In this document: piece by piece, positions 33,646-42,841 of the stretch
Position numbering within the stretch: position 1 is the first letter of the stretch
Layout: the number at the start of each line of letters is the position of its first letter
Source of the DNA: an uncultured Paracoccaceae bacterium
GTDB taxonomy: Bacteria > Pseudomonadota > Alphaproteobacteria > Rhodobacterales > Rhodobacteraceae
Reading direction: 5' to 3'
NCBI GenBank assembly: GCA_937872465.1
Contig: CALMSR010000038.1
Span: 124,001-188,000, forward strand
Length of the DNA: 64,000 nucleotides
Notes under the pieces: model-generated
Told to the model about the DNA's origin: nothing
Seen by the model: only the letters and a program-made list of their open reading frames with translations
Database searches by the model: none
Made by a program: the position numbers and the translations under genes

Positions 33646-34551
33646 TCACAGCGATGCGAAGCCGAGCCAGGCGGCGCCCACCAGCCCCGGCTCCACCCGG
33701 CATTCTGCGCGCAGGACGAGCGGCCGGTCGAACCGGCGCAAAGTCAGCGGCCGCACCGCGGCATCCAGCGCCGCGACGAGGGTCGCGCTGCCACCGAGGC
33801 CGCCGCCGACCGGAATGATGTCGGCCGCGGTGGTATTGACCAGCATCGCCAGCGGCGCGGCGGCGATCTCGAGCCAGATCGCGACGGTGCGCGCCGGCTC
33901 GGGCTCGCCGGCCTCCCAGCCTGCGACGATGGCGAGGCTCGTGGCCTCCTTGCCGTGCAGGTGCCGATAGAGCGCCTCCATCCCGCGCGCGGAAACGGTG
34001 GCGTCGAGGCAGCCCGAGAGGCCGCAGCCGCAGCGAAAGCGCGGGATCTCCACCGGCGGCGTTCCGGCGAGCCGCGCCGCCACCGGGCCGTGTCCCCATT
34101 CGCCGGCGAAGCCGCCCTCGGCGTTGATCAGTCGACCGTCGATGACGAGGCCGCCGCCGACCCCGGTCCCGAGGATGATGCCCAGGACCACGCGATGACC
34201 CCGCCCGGCCCCCACCGCCATCTCGGCCAGCGCGAAGCAATCGGCGTCGTTCGCGAGGGCGACGGGCAGGCCCAGAGCCGCCTCCAGCCTTTCGCGCACC
34301 GGAATCCCGCTGATGCAGGGGACGTTCGCCACCACGCCGAGACCGCTGCCCGGCTCGATGATGCCGGGAATCGCCGCCGCCAGCGCGCGCGGCGGCGCCG
34401 GACAATCGGCGATTGCGCGGGCCAGCACGCCCACGAAGGCGTCGAAGTCGCGCCCCGGGGTCGGCACGCGCTCCAGCACGTCGATGTCCCCGACGGCACG
34501 GGCGTAGCCGCCCTTCATCGTGGTGCCGCCGATGTCGAAGCAGACGATCAC
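33646..34551 (-). CDS. ROK family sugar kinase, probably for an N-acetylated hexosamine
   Basis: The protein has 301 residues. It has the N-terminal phosphate loop FDIGGTTMKGG, the GTGVGGGLVIDG block, and the ROK zinc motif CGCGLSGCLDA preceded by GEWGH. Bacterial ROK kinases phosphorylate glucose, GlcNAc, ManNAc or allose. Beside a GH20 hexosaminidase, GlcNAc is the best guess. It lies eight bases from the D-threonine-aldolase-like gene in the same operon. Confidence 0.88.
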   Translation of the reverse strand: MIVCFDIGGTTMKGGYARAVGDIDVLERVPTPGRDFDAFVGVLARAIADCPAPPRALAAAIPGIIEPGSGLGVVANVPCISGIPVRERLEAALGLPVALANDADCFALAEMAVGAGRGHRVVLGIILGTGVGGGLVIDGRLINAEGGFAGEWGHGPVAARLAGTPPVEIPRFRCGCGLSGCLDATVSARGMEALYRHLHGKEATSLAIVAGWEAGEPEPARTVAIWLEIAAAPLAMLVNTTAADIIPVGGGLGGSATLVAALDAAVRPLTLRRFDRPLVLRAECRVEPGLVGAAWLGFASL

Positions 34552-34558
34552 CGCCGCG

Positions 34559-35647
34559 CTACCAGACGGTGCCGCGCGCGGCCACCTCCTCCACGCGCGT
34601 CACCACCCCGCCGCGGTGGAACACCATGCGGTCGAACAGGTTCGTCACCACACAGGTGTGGTTCGGCACGATCCTCACCATCTCGCCCACCTCCGGCAGC
34701 CTGCCCTCGCAGCCGGAGAGGTCCACCACGCCGTGCTCCTCCGACAGGCCGACGATCCGCGCGCCGGGCAGGCCCTCGATCTCGCCATGGTCGGGAAAGC
34801 CGAGCAGGTCGGAGGTCAGCGCCTTCGAGCCCGCGTCGATCACCGCGCGCGTCGCGGTCGGCCGCGAGACGACGGTGGCAAGGACGTGCATCGCGAGGTC
34901 CGCGGGCGTGCAATGGCCGGCGCGCACCATCGAGCGGTCGTTGTAGACATAGGTTCCCGCCCGGAACTCGGTCGCCGAGGGCACGAGATGGGCGGAGAAG
35001 AAATCCGGGCTCCCGCCGTTTGAGCGCACGGGGCAGTCGATCCCCTCCGCCGCGAGCAGCGCGACCGTCTCGGAGAAGAACGCCTCCACCCGCGCGGCAC
35101 CGCCGATCGGCGGGGAGGGGAGAAAGGCGCCCAAACTCAGGCCCGGCGCCGCCGCGATCGCGCGGGCGAGCGCCGCCGCATCCGCCGGCGTCTGCGCGCC
35201 GACCCGGCCGCCGCCGGTGTCGCATTCCACCAGCACGGTCAGCGGGCGCTCCGCCCCGAAGGCCGCCGCATAGCCCTCCACCGTCGCCAGGCTGTCGGCG
35301 ATCACCGCGAGCCGCGGCACCCGCGCGTTCAGCGCCGCCAGATGCGCGAGCTTGTCGGCGCCCAGGATATTGTAGGTGATCAGGATGTCCTCGAATCCCG
35401 CGTCCGCGAAGACCTCCGCCTCGGTGGTCTTCTGGCAGTTGAGCCCAATGGCGCCCGCGTCGAGCTGCGCCCGGGCGACGGCAGGGATCTTGTGGGTCTT
35501 GATATGCGGCCGGAATGCCAGCCCGTGCTCGGCGAGATAGGCCTGCGCCCGCGCGATGTTGCCCGCGAGCCTGTCCTCGTCGATCACAGGCATCGGCGTC
35601 GTCACATCCTCCAGGCGTACGCCTGGCTCCGGCCACGGAAAACTCAT
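34559..35647 (-). CDS. DSD1/D-threonine aldolase-like PLP enzyme
   Basis: This 362-residue fold-type III PLP enzyme has the PLP Lys in FRPHIKTHK near residue 50, VECDTGGGRVG, and the C-terminal metal site VPNHTCVVTN. Relatives cleave D-threonine or 3-hydroxy-D-amino acids, or deaminate D-serine. Its place in an amino-sugar operon suggests use of D-amino-acid parts or salvage of a hydroxy-amino compound; this is inferred. ATGA coupling joins it to the M81 gene. Confidence 0.85.
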   Translation of the reverse strand: MSFPWPEPGVRLEDVTTPMPVIDEDRLAGNIARAQAYLAEHGLAFRPHIKTHKIPAVARAQLDAGAIGLNCQKTTEAEVFADAGFEDILITYNILGADKLAHLAALNARVPRLAVIADSLATVEGYAAAFGAERPLTVLVECDTGGGRVGAQTPADAAALARAIAAAPGLSLGAFLPSPPIGGAARVEAFFSETVALLAAEGIDCPVRSNGGSPDFFSAHLVPSATEFRAGTYVYNDRSMVRAGHCTPADLAMHVLATVVSRPTATRAVIDAGSKALTSDLLGFPDHGEIEGLPGARIVGLSEEHGVVDLSGCEGRLPEVGEMVRIVPNHTCVVTNLFDRMVFHRGGVVTRVEEVAARGTVW

Positions 35648-37131
35648 TCTTCCCCCCTCTCAGGATCGCCGAACGGATCGGCGGTGATGGGCCAGATGTC
35701 GCGCCGCACCTTCCGATACGGCGTCCGGGCCGGATCGTTGGGATACGGCCGCCCGGCCGAGCAATAGATCACCTCCGACGCGATCGGCGCGAAGGCGGCG
35801 TAGAAGTGGTTCGTCGACTTGATGACGAGGATCTTCTTCTCCAGCGGGTCGATGCCCAGGGCGTCGAAGAGCGACGGATCGAAGCTCTGGGCGCGCACCG
35901 AGTTCAGGATCACCTCGATGTCGGTTCCCTCGAGCCGCACCCGCGCCGAATCGCCGAAGGGCACCAGGCTCTCGCCGAACCGCATCTCCGCCCCCGCGGC
36001 CAGCCGCAGGACTTCCACGGTCGCATCGATCGGGGCACCGGTGAAAGGCGCCGACTTGGCGCCGAAGCGCAGGGGAATCGTCGCGCCCTCGCCGGCCACG
36101 AAGCAGAGCCGCACCGCCATCGGATCCCAGATCGTGCCGACCGCGACGCCCTCGGCGCCCCGTGCCATCAGCTCGCCGAGAAGGACCGTCGCATCCCCCG
36201 CGGTCCCTCCGCCGGGATTGTCCCAGACATCGGCGATGACGACGGGCCTGCCGGCCGGCGCCGCCATTGCTCGGGCGACCGCCTCGGTCTCGTCGAGGAT
36301 CGGCATCACGTGCCGCCCGCGGTTGTCGTAGAGCTCCATCCCGAGCCGTCGCGCCAGCGCCGCGCCGTGCTCGGGCGCGCCGTCGGTGACCGCGATCATC
36401 TTCGTCCCCATCTCCGGCACATCGCCGGCCATGAAGCCGTGGATCGCCGACAGCGACAGCACGAGCGGGTCGTCGCGCTCGATCGCCAGCATCCGGTCGA
36501 CGAACCCGCGCATCGGCTCGCGCGAGGTCGGGAAGACGTCGATCATCCGGCAGTCGAAGACCGACATCACCGGCCGCACCCGGCCCTCGAGCGCGTCGAC
36601 CGCGATCCGCCAAAGATCCTCGGCGCGATCGACGAAATCCGTGTGCGGGAATTCCTTGAACACGGTGAAGAAATCCGCCGCTGCCACGCGCTTGGCCGTC
36701 AGGTGGCTGTGGGGGTCGAGTTCGGCGCATACCAGCACCCCCGGCCCCACGATCTCCCGGATCCGCGTGAGCAGGTCGCCCTCCGGATCGTCGTAGCCGG
36801 CGGCCACCATCGCTCCGTGCAGCCCCAGCACCACCGCATCCACCGGCAGCGCCGCCTCGAGCTGGCCGAGGATCTCGTCGCGAAGCCCTTCGTAGGTCGC
36901 GCGGCTGACCAGCCCCGCCGGATCGGCCCAGGCGGCGGTGCCCTCGATCAGAGTCCAGCCCTTCTCGCGGCACACCCGGCGCCCGACCGTGACCGGCGCG
37001 GTGCAGAGCGTGGGCGTCTCGGGATGCTGCCCGGGCGGCGCATAGAGCGAATCCTCGAACCCTCGCCGGTCGACGAAGATCGGCGAGAAGGTGTTTGTCT
37101 CGGTGGCAAGCGCCGCGGTGAAGACGCGCAT
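35644..37131 (-). CDS. M81 family (MlrC-like) metallohydrolase
   Basis: This 495-residue protein matches M81/MlrC proteins: ALATETNTFSP near the start, VLGLHGAMVAAGYDDPEGDL, AELDPHSHLT, and DVWDNPGGGTAGD. The family is named for a microcystin-degrading enzyme, but most members lie in sugar or amino-acid catabolic loci with unknown substrates. The start at 37131 gives MRVFTAALATE and lies one base after the previous stop. A second M81 gene sits in the divergent operon at 41335. Confidence 0.88.
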   Translation of the reverse strand: MRVFTAALATETNTFSPIFVDRRGFEDSLYAPPGQHPETPTLCTAPVTVGRRVCREKGWTLIEGTAAWADPAGLVSRATYEGLRDEILGQLEAALPVDAVVLGLHGAMVAAGYDDPEGDLLTRIREIVGPGVLVCAELDPHSHLTAKRVAAADFFTVFKEFPHTDFVDRAEDLWRIAVDALEGRVRPVMSVFDCRMIDVFPTSREPMRGFVDRMLAIERDDPLVLSLSAIHGFMAGDVPEMGTKMIAVTDGAPEHGAALARRLGMELYDNRGRHVMPILDETEAVARAMAAPAGRPVVIADVWDNPGGGTAGDATVLLGELMARGAEGVAVGTIWDPMAVRLCFVAGEGATIPLRFGAKSAPFTGAPIDATVEVLRLAAGAEMRFGESLVPFGDSARVRLEGTDIEVILNSVRAQSFDPSLFDALGIDPLEKKILVIKSTNHFYAAFAPIASEVIYCSAGRPYPNDPARTPYRKVRRDIWPITADPFGDPERGEE

Positions 37132-37132
37132 C

Positions 37133-37630
37133 TCAGGCCCTCGCATAGGGAAGGTAGCCCACGAAGCCTGCGATCTTCCAGCGCGCCTCCTCGCGGCGGC
37201 AGATGTAGAGCGTCTGCCAGTTCATCCGGTCGAGCCCGCCGTCGGCACGGGCGATCCCGCCGTCGAACCGCTTGCGGACCAGTGCCGCCGCGCCCTCGAC
37301 CTCGATCTCCTCGAGCCGGGTGGCGCGGAAGATCGCCGCCCTCGCATCCTCGGCATAGAGCCCGCCCTCGCGCGCCGCCTTCGCCTCGCGCGCCTGCCGC
37401 AGCCATTCGTCGCGATAGGTCGCGAGCGTCGGAAAGGAGAGGCGCCACTCGTCCGGCGAGGCCAGGAAGCGCGCGTTCAGCCCGGTGAAATTCGCCTCCA
37501 CGAAGTCCTCCGCCACGCGCCCCCAGTCGGCGGCGAGGAAGGCGTCGATGTCGCGCGGAACCAGCATCTCCCAGATCGCGTGCCGTACCTCGTCGGACAC
37601 TGGAAAGGGATTGGCCTCGGGGTCTCGCAT
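37133..37630 (-). CDS. Hypothetical NTF2/SnoaL-like protein
   Basis: This 165-residue protein has the alpha-beta cone pattern of NTF2-like proteins (VPRDIDAFLAADWGRVAEDF, TYRDEWLRQA, TLYICRREEARWKIAGFVGY). It is the first gene of the minus-strand amino-sugar operon. The start at 37630 is chosen because it follows the divergent promoter; the longer open frame upstream would run antisense through the RpiR gene. Confidence 0.7.
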   Translation of the reverse strand: MRDPEANPFPVSDEVRHAIWEMLVPRDIDAFLAADWGRVAEDFVEANFTGLNARFLASPDEWRLSFPTLATYRDEWLRQAREAKAAREGGLYAEDARAAIFRATRLEEIEVEGAAALVRKRFDGGIARADGGLDRMNWQTLYICRREEARWKIAGFVGYLPYARA

Positions 37631-37641
37631 GCCCTGTTCCT

Positions 37642-37653
37642 GAAAATCTTTTC
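37642..37653. promoter_or_regulatory. Operator-like palindrome 1 in the divergent amino-sugar promoter
   Basis: GAAAATCTTTTC is an inverted repeat (GAAAA, two-base centre, TTTTC) just upstream of the NTF2-like gene. It resembles the A/T-rich GAAA...TTTC sites bound by RpiR-type regulators. It partners with the site at 37714. Confidence 0.5.
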
Positions 37654-37713
37654 GACGGATCGCGATTTTTCGGTGGAATATACCCGCATCCTGTGCCGAT
37701 ATGTCAACGGCAA

Positions 37714-37728
37714 AGAAAATCATTTTCT
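37714..37728. promoter_or_regulatory. Operator-like palindrome 2 in the divergent amino-sugar promoter
   Basis: AGAAAATCATTTTCT is a perfect seven-base inverted repeat around one C, 32 bases before the RpiR start. It shares the GAAAAT half-site with the first palindrome; their centres are about 73 bases apart, near seven helical turns. This fits autoregulation and looping by the adjacent RpiR protein. Confidence 0.55.
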
Positions 37729-37759
37729 CGGGCCTGCCTGCGGACGGGCGAGATGCGGC

Positions 37760-38629
37760 ATGGACATCTACACCGCCCTGATCGACGAGGACGACCGGCT
37801 GACGGTGCTGGAAAAGCAGCTCGCGCGCATCGTGCTCGACGACGCGGTCTTCGCCGTGAACGCCTCGATCGTCGATCTCGCCGAGCGCGCCGAGGTTTCG
37901 CCCCCGACCGTCACCCGCTTCTGCCGGCGCCTGGGCTTCCAGGGCTATTCCGACTTCAAGCTGCAGCTGGCGCGCAGCGCCTATGTGGGCATGCGCTACC
38001 TGAAGCCGGAATCGGCGGAAGGTGCCGCCACCCCCGTCGCCGTGGCCGAGGACATCGTCCTCAAGGCGCAGGACGCGCTCTTCCAGATGCACAAGGGCCT
38101 CGATCTCGCTGCGGTCGAAGAGGCCGCCCGCCTGCTGCGCGGCGCCAGGATGATCCACGCCTTCGGCTCGGGCGGCAATTCCGCGATGATCGCCCACGAG
38201 CTGCAGAACCGGCTCTTCCGCCTCGGCTGCCGCATCGCGGCCTCCTCGGACCATGGGATGAACCTGATGCAGGCCGCCGCCTGCGTTCGCGGGCATGTGG
38301 TCTTCGGCTCCTCATTCACCGGCCGCAACGCCGAGCTCGTGCGCTGCTTCCGCGTGCTCCAGGACAACGGCATCCCCACCATCGCCCTGACCCAGGGCGG
38401 CTCGCCGGTGGCCGAGGCCGCCGGGGTCGTCATCGCGGTCGACCTGCCCGAGGGGTCGAACATCTTCCGCCCCACCTCGACGCGCTTCGCATATCTCGCG
38501 GTCATCGACATCATTGCCAATCTGGTGGCCTATGCCGATCGGCCCCGCGCCACCCGCCTCCTGCGCGGCATCAAGGAGCAGCTCGTCCGCTTTCGCGACG
38601 AGGACGACCGGCAGATTCTCGGGGACTGA
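37760..38629 (+). CDS. MurR/RpiR family regulator of the amino-sugar locus
   Basis: This 289-residue regulator has an N-terminal helix-turn-helix (SIVDLAERAEVSPPTVTRFC) and a C-terminal SIS sugar-phosphate domain (HAFGSGGNSAMIAHELQNRL, VFGSSFTGRNAELVRC). It probably represses both divergent operons until an amino-sugar phosphate binds. The ATG at 37760 gives the canonical start. It is followed by the SDR gene after one base. Confidence 0.92.
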   Translation: MDIYTALIDEDDRLTVLEKQLARIVLDDAVFAVNASIVDLAERAEVSPPTVTRFCRRLGFQGYSDFKLQLARSAYVGMRYLKPESAEGAATPVAVAEDIVLKAQDALFQMHKGLDLAAVEEAARLLRGARMIHAFGSGGNSAMIAHELQNRLFRLGCRIAASSDHGMNLMQAAACVRGHVVFGSSFTGRNAELVRCFRVLQDNGIPTIALTQGGSPVAEAAGVVIAVDLPEGSNIFRPTSTRFAYLAVIDIIANLVAYADRPRATRLLRGIKEQLVRFRDEDDRQILGD

Positions 38630-38630
38630 C

Positions 38631-39428
38631 ATGACCGAAACCACCCCATCCCTCGGCCTCGCCATCGTCACCGGCGGCGCCGGCGACATCGGCCAGGCCG
38701 TCGCACGCCGTCTGGCAGCAACCCATGCCGGCGTCGTCGTCGTGGACCGCGACGGGGCCGCAGCCGGCGAGGTTGCGGCGCGGATCGGCCCCCGCGCCCG
38801 CGGCGCCGCCTGCGACGTCACCGACCCGGCCGCCCTCGCCGCGCTGGCCGCCGGGCTAGACGGCCCTGTCTCGACCCTCGTCAACAACGCCGGCGCCGCC
38901 ATGGCGGCCAGCCTCGGCGACACCACCCCCGCGTCCTGGGGCGCCGACCGGGCGCTCAACCTCGACGCTGCCTGGTTCTGCTTCGAGGCTTTCCGTCCGG
39001 CGCTGACCGCCGCCCGGGGCTCGGTGGTCAACGTCGCCTCCATCAACGGGCTGGGCGTCTTCGGCCATCCCGCCTACAGCGCAGCCAAGGCCGGCATGAT
39101 CCATCTCACCCGCCTCATCGCGGTGGAATACGGCCGCCGCGGCATCCGCGCCAACGCGGTCGCGCCCGGAACCGTCGCCACCCGCGCCTGGGAATCGCGC
39201 CGCGCCGCCAATCCCCGGGTGATGCAGGAGGCCGCCGCCCATTATCCCCTCGGCCGCGTCGCCTATCCCGATGACATTGCCGCCGCCGTCGCCTTCCTCG
39301 CCGGCCCCGATGCCGCCGCCATCACCGGCGTCTGCCTGCCGGTCGACTGCGGCCTGACCGCCGGCACGCCGGCGCTCGCTCGCACCTTCAGCCAATCCCC
39401 CGACTACGATACCGAGGCCCCCGAATGA
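38631..39428 (+). CDS. Short-chain dehydrogenase/reductase
   Basis: This 265-residue classical SDR has the cofactor motif TGGAGDIGQAVA, the NNAGAAMA block, Ser in NVASINGLG, and the catalytic YSAAK. The Asp after beta-2 (VVDRDG) suggests NAD(H). It probably oxidises a sugar or polyol of the locus. It overlaps the GH20 gene by four bases. Confidence 0.93.
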   Translation: MTETTPSLGLAIVTGGAGDIGQAVARRLAATHAGVVVVDRDGAAAGEVAARIGPRARGAACDVTDPAALAALAAGLDGPVSTLVNNAGAAMAASLGDTTPASWGADRALNLDAAWFCFEAFRPALTAARGSVVNVASINGLGVFGHPAYSAAKAGMIHLTRLIAVEYGRRGIRANAVAPGTVATRAWESRRAANPRVMQEAAAHYPLGRVAYPDDIAAAVAFLAGPDAAAITGVCLPVDCGLTAGTPALARTFSQSPDYDTEAPE

Positions 39429-41329
39429 CCTACAGAGTCGAGAATTCCTGGTCCCCCGAGCCCGCGCCCGGCGGCACGCTGACCGTCTCGCTCCACAACC
39501 TTTCCGACGCCCCCCTCGCGGGCTTCACGCTCTCCTATACCGCGATAACCCGCGTCATGCCCGACGCGCCGCCGCCGGAGAACGCGGTCTTCCTGAAGCG
39601 CGACGCCAATTACCACCGCTTCGCTCCGCCCGAGGGGTTCTCCATTCCGCCCGGCGGCAGCTGGACCTTCCGAGCCGCCGGGCTCAACCGCGCGCCGCTC
39701 CACCGCGGCGACGGCGTCAAGTCGGCCTATGTCACGCTGGCCTCGGGCGATCATGTCGATGCCGAGGTGGGCGATCTCATGCGCGGCTCCGACCGGCCCG
39801 AGGAGCCGCCGGCGCGCCTGCCCGAAGGCCGGCTGGAGCATCCCTTCGCCCTCGTCCCTTGGCCGGCGCGTCTCGACCTCGTCCCCGGCGAAACCCCGCT
39901 CGCCCTCGTACCCGCCGAGGACATCTCTGCGGAGGACAGCGCCGCGCTCGCCGCCGCCGGCGCACTCCAGCGCCGGCTGTTCCCCGCCGCGCGCGCCGCC
40001 GTCTCGCTCGCGCCGCAACCCGGCACCCACCAGGTTGCCTTCGCGCAGGATCCGGCGCTCGCCCCCGGCGCCTACCGCCTGAACTTCGCCGCCACGATCC
40101 GCCTCGATAGCGCCGATGCGGACGGCCGCCGGCACGGGCTCGTGGCGCTCGTCCAGCTCCTGCACGGCGCCACGGCCCAGCCGGAGACCTTCCGCTTCCC
40201 GGCCACCGGGGTGATCGAGGACGCCCCGCGCTACGCGTGGCGCGGCTGCCACCTCGACGTCTGCCGCCACTTCTGGCCGGCGCAGGACGTGCGCCGCTTC
40301 CTCGACATCCTCGGCTGGTACCGGCTCAACATCTTCCACTGGCACCTGACCGACGACGAGGGCTGGCGCTTCGAGGTTCCCGGCCTGCCCAGCCTGACCA
40401 CCACCGGCGCCACCCGCGGCGCCGATGGCCCGCTGCTGCCGCAGCTCGGCGACCCGGCCGCGGCCCGCACCCAATTCTACACGACCGAAGAGCTCCGCGC
40501 CCTGGTGGCCCATGCCGCATCCCTCGGCATCGAAGTGGTGCCCGAGATCGACATCCCCGGCCATTCCACCGCGATGCTCGCCGCGCTCCCGCATCTCGTC
40601 GACCCCGACGAGCCGCCGAGCTATTCTTCGGTGCAGGGCTATTTCAACAACGCGCTGAACCCGGCGATCGAGGGCACCTACGAGGCGCTCGGCCTCGTCT
40701 TCGACGCCATGGTCGCGGTCTTTCCCTCCCGGCACATCCACATCGGCGGCGACGAGGTCGCGCGCGATGCCTGGATGGCCTCCCCGCTCTCCCGCGCGCT
40801 GATGGAGCGCGAGGGCCTGCGGGGAACCTTCGAGCTCCAGTCCTATTTCCTCCGCCGCGTCAAGGAAATGCTGACCGCCCGTGACCGCGTGCTGGTCGGA
40901 TGGAACGAGGTCGCGCATGGCGGCGGCGTGCCGGCGAAGGACACGCTCCTCATGGCCTGGGAGAACCCCCAGGTCGGCGCCGCGCTCGCCCGCGAGGGCT
41001 ATGACGTGGTCATCACCCCTGGCCAGGCCTATTACCTCGACATGGCGCAATCCCCCGCCTGGCTCGAGCCCGGCGCCGGCTGGGCCGGCTCCTCGACGCC
41101 CGAGCAGACCTATGCCTACGACGCCGAGGCGAGCTTCCCCGCCGAGCTGCGCCGCCGCTTCCGGGGCGTGCAGGCCTGCATCTGGTGCGAGCATTTCCAC
41201 AGCAAGGATTATTTCAACGACCTGGTCTTTCCCCGCCTCGCCGCGATCGCCGAGGCCGCCTGGACCCCGCTCGCCGGGAAGGACTGGCTTCGCTTCGCGG
41301 TCCAGGCCCGCAACTCCCCGAGGCTCTGA
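39425..41329 (+). CDS. GH20 beta-N-acetylhexosaminidase
   Basis: The protein has 634 residues. It has an N-terminal carbohydrate-binding-like beta domain, a middle alpha/beta domain, and the GH20 barrel with HLDVCRHF, FHWHLTDDEGWRFEV and the catalytic pair Asp443-Glu444 in IHIGGDE. Such enzymes release GlcNAc or GalNAc by substrate-assisted catalysis. No signal peptide is seen, so it may act on imported chitobiose-like sugars in the cytoplasm, which fits the ABC importer and ROK kinase. Confidence 0.95.
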   Translation: MTYRVENSWSPEPAPGGTLTVSLHNLSDAPLAGFTLSYTAITRVMPDAPPPENAVFLKRDANYHRFAPPEGFSIPPGGSWTFRAAGLNRAPLHRGDGVKSAYVTLASGDHVDAEVGDLMRGSDRPEEPPARLPEGRLEHPFALVPWPARLDLVPGETPLALVPAEDISAEDSAALAAAGALQRRLFPAARAAVSLAPQPGTHQVAFAQDPALAPGAYRLNFAATIRLDSADADGRRHGLVALVQLLHGATAQPETFRFPATGVIEDAPRYAWRGCHLDVCRHFWPAQDVRRFLDILGWYRLNIFHWHLTDDEGWRFEVPGLPSLTTTGATRGADGPLLPQLGDPAAARTQFYTTEELRALVAHAASLGIEVVPEIDIPGHSTAMLAALPHLVDPDEPPSYSSVQGYFNNALNPAIEGTYEALGLVFDAMVAVFPSRHIHIGGDEVARDAWMASPLSRALMEREGLRGTFELQSYFLRRVKEMLTARDRVLVGWNEVAHGGGVPAKDTLLMAWENPQVGAALAREGYDVVITPGQAYYLDMAQSPAWLEPGAGWAGSSTPEQTYAYDAEASFPAELRRRFRGVQACIWCEHFHSKDYFNDLVFPRLAAIAEAAWTPLAGKDWLRFAVQARNSPRL

Positions 41330-41334
41330 GCCCG

Positions 41335-42780
41335 ATGCTCCGCATCGCCGTCGGCGGCATCCATACCGAATGCTCCACCTATTCGCCGGTCCTCATGACG
41401 CCGGAGGATTTCCGCGTCCTGCGCGGCGAGGCGCTGACGACGGATCCCTATTTCGCCTTCCTCCCCGGCGACGGGGTGGAGATCCGCGCGCTGCTTCACG
41501 CCCGCGCGGTGCCGGGCGGCCCGCTGGCGGGCGCGACCTATTCGGGCTTCCGCGCCGAGTTCCTCGACCGCCTCCGCGTCGCGCTCCCGCTCGACGGCGT
41601 CTATCTCGCCATGCACGGCGCCATGCACGTGGACGGGATGCAGGACGCGGAAGGCGACTGGATCGCCGCCGTCCGCGAAATCGTCGGTCCCGCCATCCCC
41701 ATCGCCGCGAGCTACGACCTGCACGGCAACCTCAGCCAGCGCATCATCGACGCCCTCGACATCTTCTCCGCCTATCGCACGGCGCCGCATATCGACGTCC
41801 GCGAGACCATGGAGGCCGCCTGGGCCATGCTGCTGCGCCACCTCCGCGACGGGACCGCGTGCCCCGCAATCGCCTGGGCCCCGGTCCCGCTGCTGCTTCC
41901 CGGCGAGCGCAGCTCCACCGAGGACGAGCCCGCGCGCTCGCTCTATGCGGCGCTGCCCGGCTTCGACGCCCGCCCTGGCATCTGGAAATCCGACCTGATG
42001 ATCGGCTACGTCTGGGCCGACGAGCCGCGCGCCACCGCCGCCGCCGTGGTCACCGGAACCGACCGCGCCGCGGCGCTGGCCGCCGCCGAGGAGATCGCCT
42101 CCGCCTTCTGGGCCGCCCGCGACGCCTTCCGCTTCGGCCCGGTCACCGGTCCGCTCCCGGACATGCTCGAGCGCGCCGCTTCCACCGCCACCGCACCGGT
42201 CATCCTCGCCGATTCGGGCGACAACCCCACCGGCGGCGGCGTCGGCGACCGCGCCGACGTGCTCGCAGCCCTGATCGCCCGCGACTGGCAAGGCGCGCTT
42301 CTCGCCGGCATCACCGACGGTCCCGCCGTGGAGGCCTGCTTCACCGCCGGCGAAGGCGCCGCGCTCGACCTCACCATCGGCGCAAGCCTCGACCCCGCCG
42401 GCGTTTCGGTGCGCACCGAGGTTCGGGTGCTCCGGCTGGACGATCCCGGCACTCCGTCCGGGCGCCAGGCCGTCGTGGCCGTCGGCGAGGGCATCACCCT
42501 CGTGCTCGCCGCCCGCCGCCGCCCCTACCATGCCATCGCCGATTTCACCCGGCTCGGCCTCGACCCGGCGAGGGCGCGGCTGCTGGTGGTCAAATCGGGC
42601 TATCTCTCCCCCGACCTCGCCCCGCTGGCCAGACCAAACCTCATGGCGCTGACCGAGGGCGTGGTGAACCAGGACATCGCCGGCCTCCCGAACCTCCACC
42701 GCGCGCCGGGCACGCTGCCGTTCGAGCCCAACCCCGGGTTCCGCCCCCGGGCGATCGCCTCCGCCCGCTTCGGCCGCTGA
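41335..42780 (+). CDS. Second M81 family (MlrC-like) metallohydrolase
   Basis: This 481-residue protein has M81 landmarks: GGIHTECSTYSP, YLAMHGAMHVDGMQDAEGDW, ASYDLHGNLS, and ADSGDNPTGGGVGD. It is homologous to, but clearly distinct from, the enzyme at 35644. It begins five bases after the GH20 stop. Its substrate is unknown. Two M81 enzymes in one sugar locus suggest two related substrates or steps. Confidence 0.88.
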   Translation: MLRIAVGGIHTECSTYSPVLMTPEDFRVLRGEALTTDPYFAFLPGDGVEIRALLHARAVPGGPLAGATYSGFRAEFLDRLRVALPLDGVYLAMHGAMHVDGMQDAEGDWIAAVREIVGPAIPIAASYDLHGNLSQRIIDALDIFSAYRTAPHIDVRETMEAAWAMLLRHLRDGTACPAIAWAPVPLLLPGERSSTEDEPARSLYAALPGFDARPGIWKSDLMIGYVWADEPRATAAAVVTGTDRAAALAAAEEIASAFWAARDAFRFGPVTGPLPDMLERAASTATAPVILADSGDNPTGGGVGDRADVLAALIARDWQGALLAGITDGPAVEACFTAGEGAALDLTIGASLDPAGVSVRTEVRVLRLDDPGTPSGRQAVVAVGEGITLVLAARRRPYHAIADFTRLGLDPARARLLVVKSGYLSPDLAPLARPNLMALTEGVVNQDIAGLPNLHRAPGTLPFEPNPGFRPRAIASARFGR

Positions 42781-42841
42781 CGGGCACCATGCGCCTCTCC
42801 CGTCTAACCGCTCGAGCGCGGACGGAACCACTGGCCGGGGG

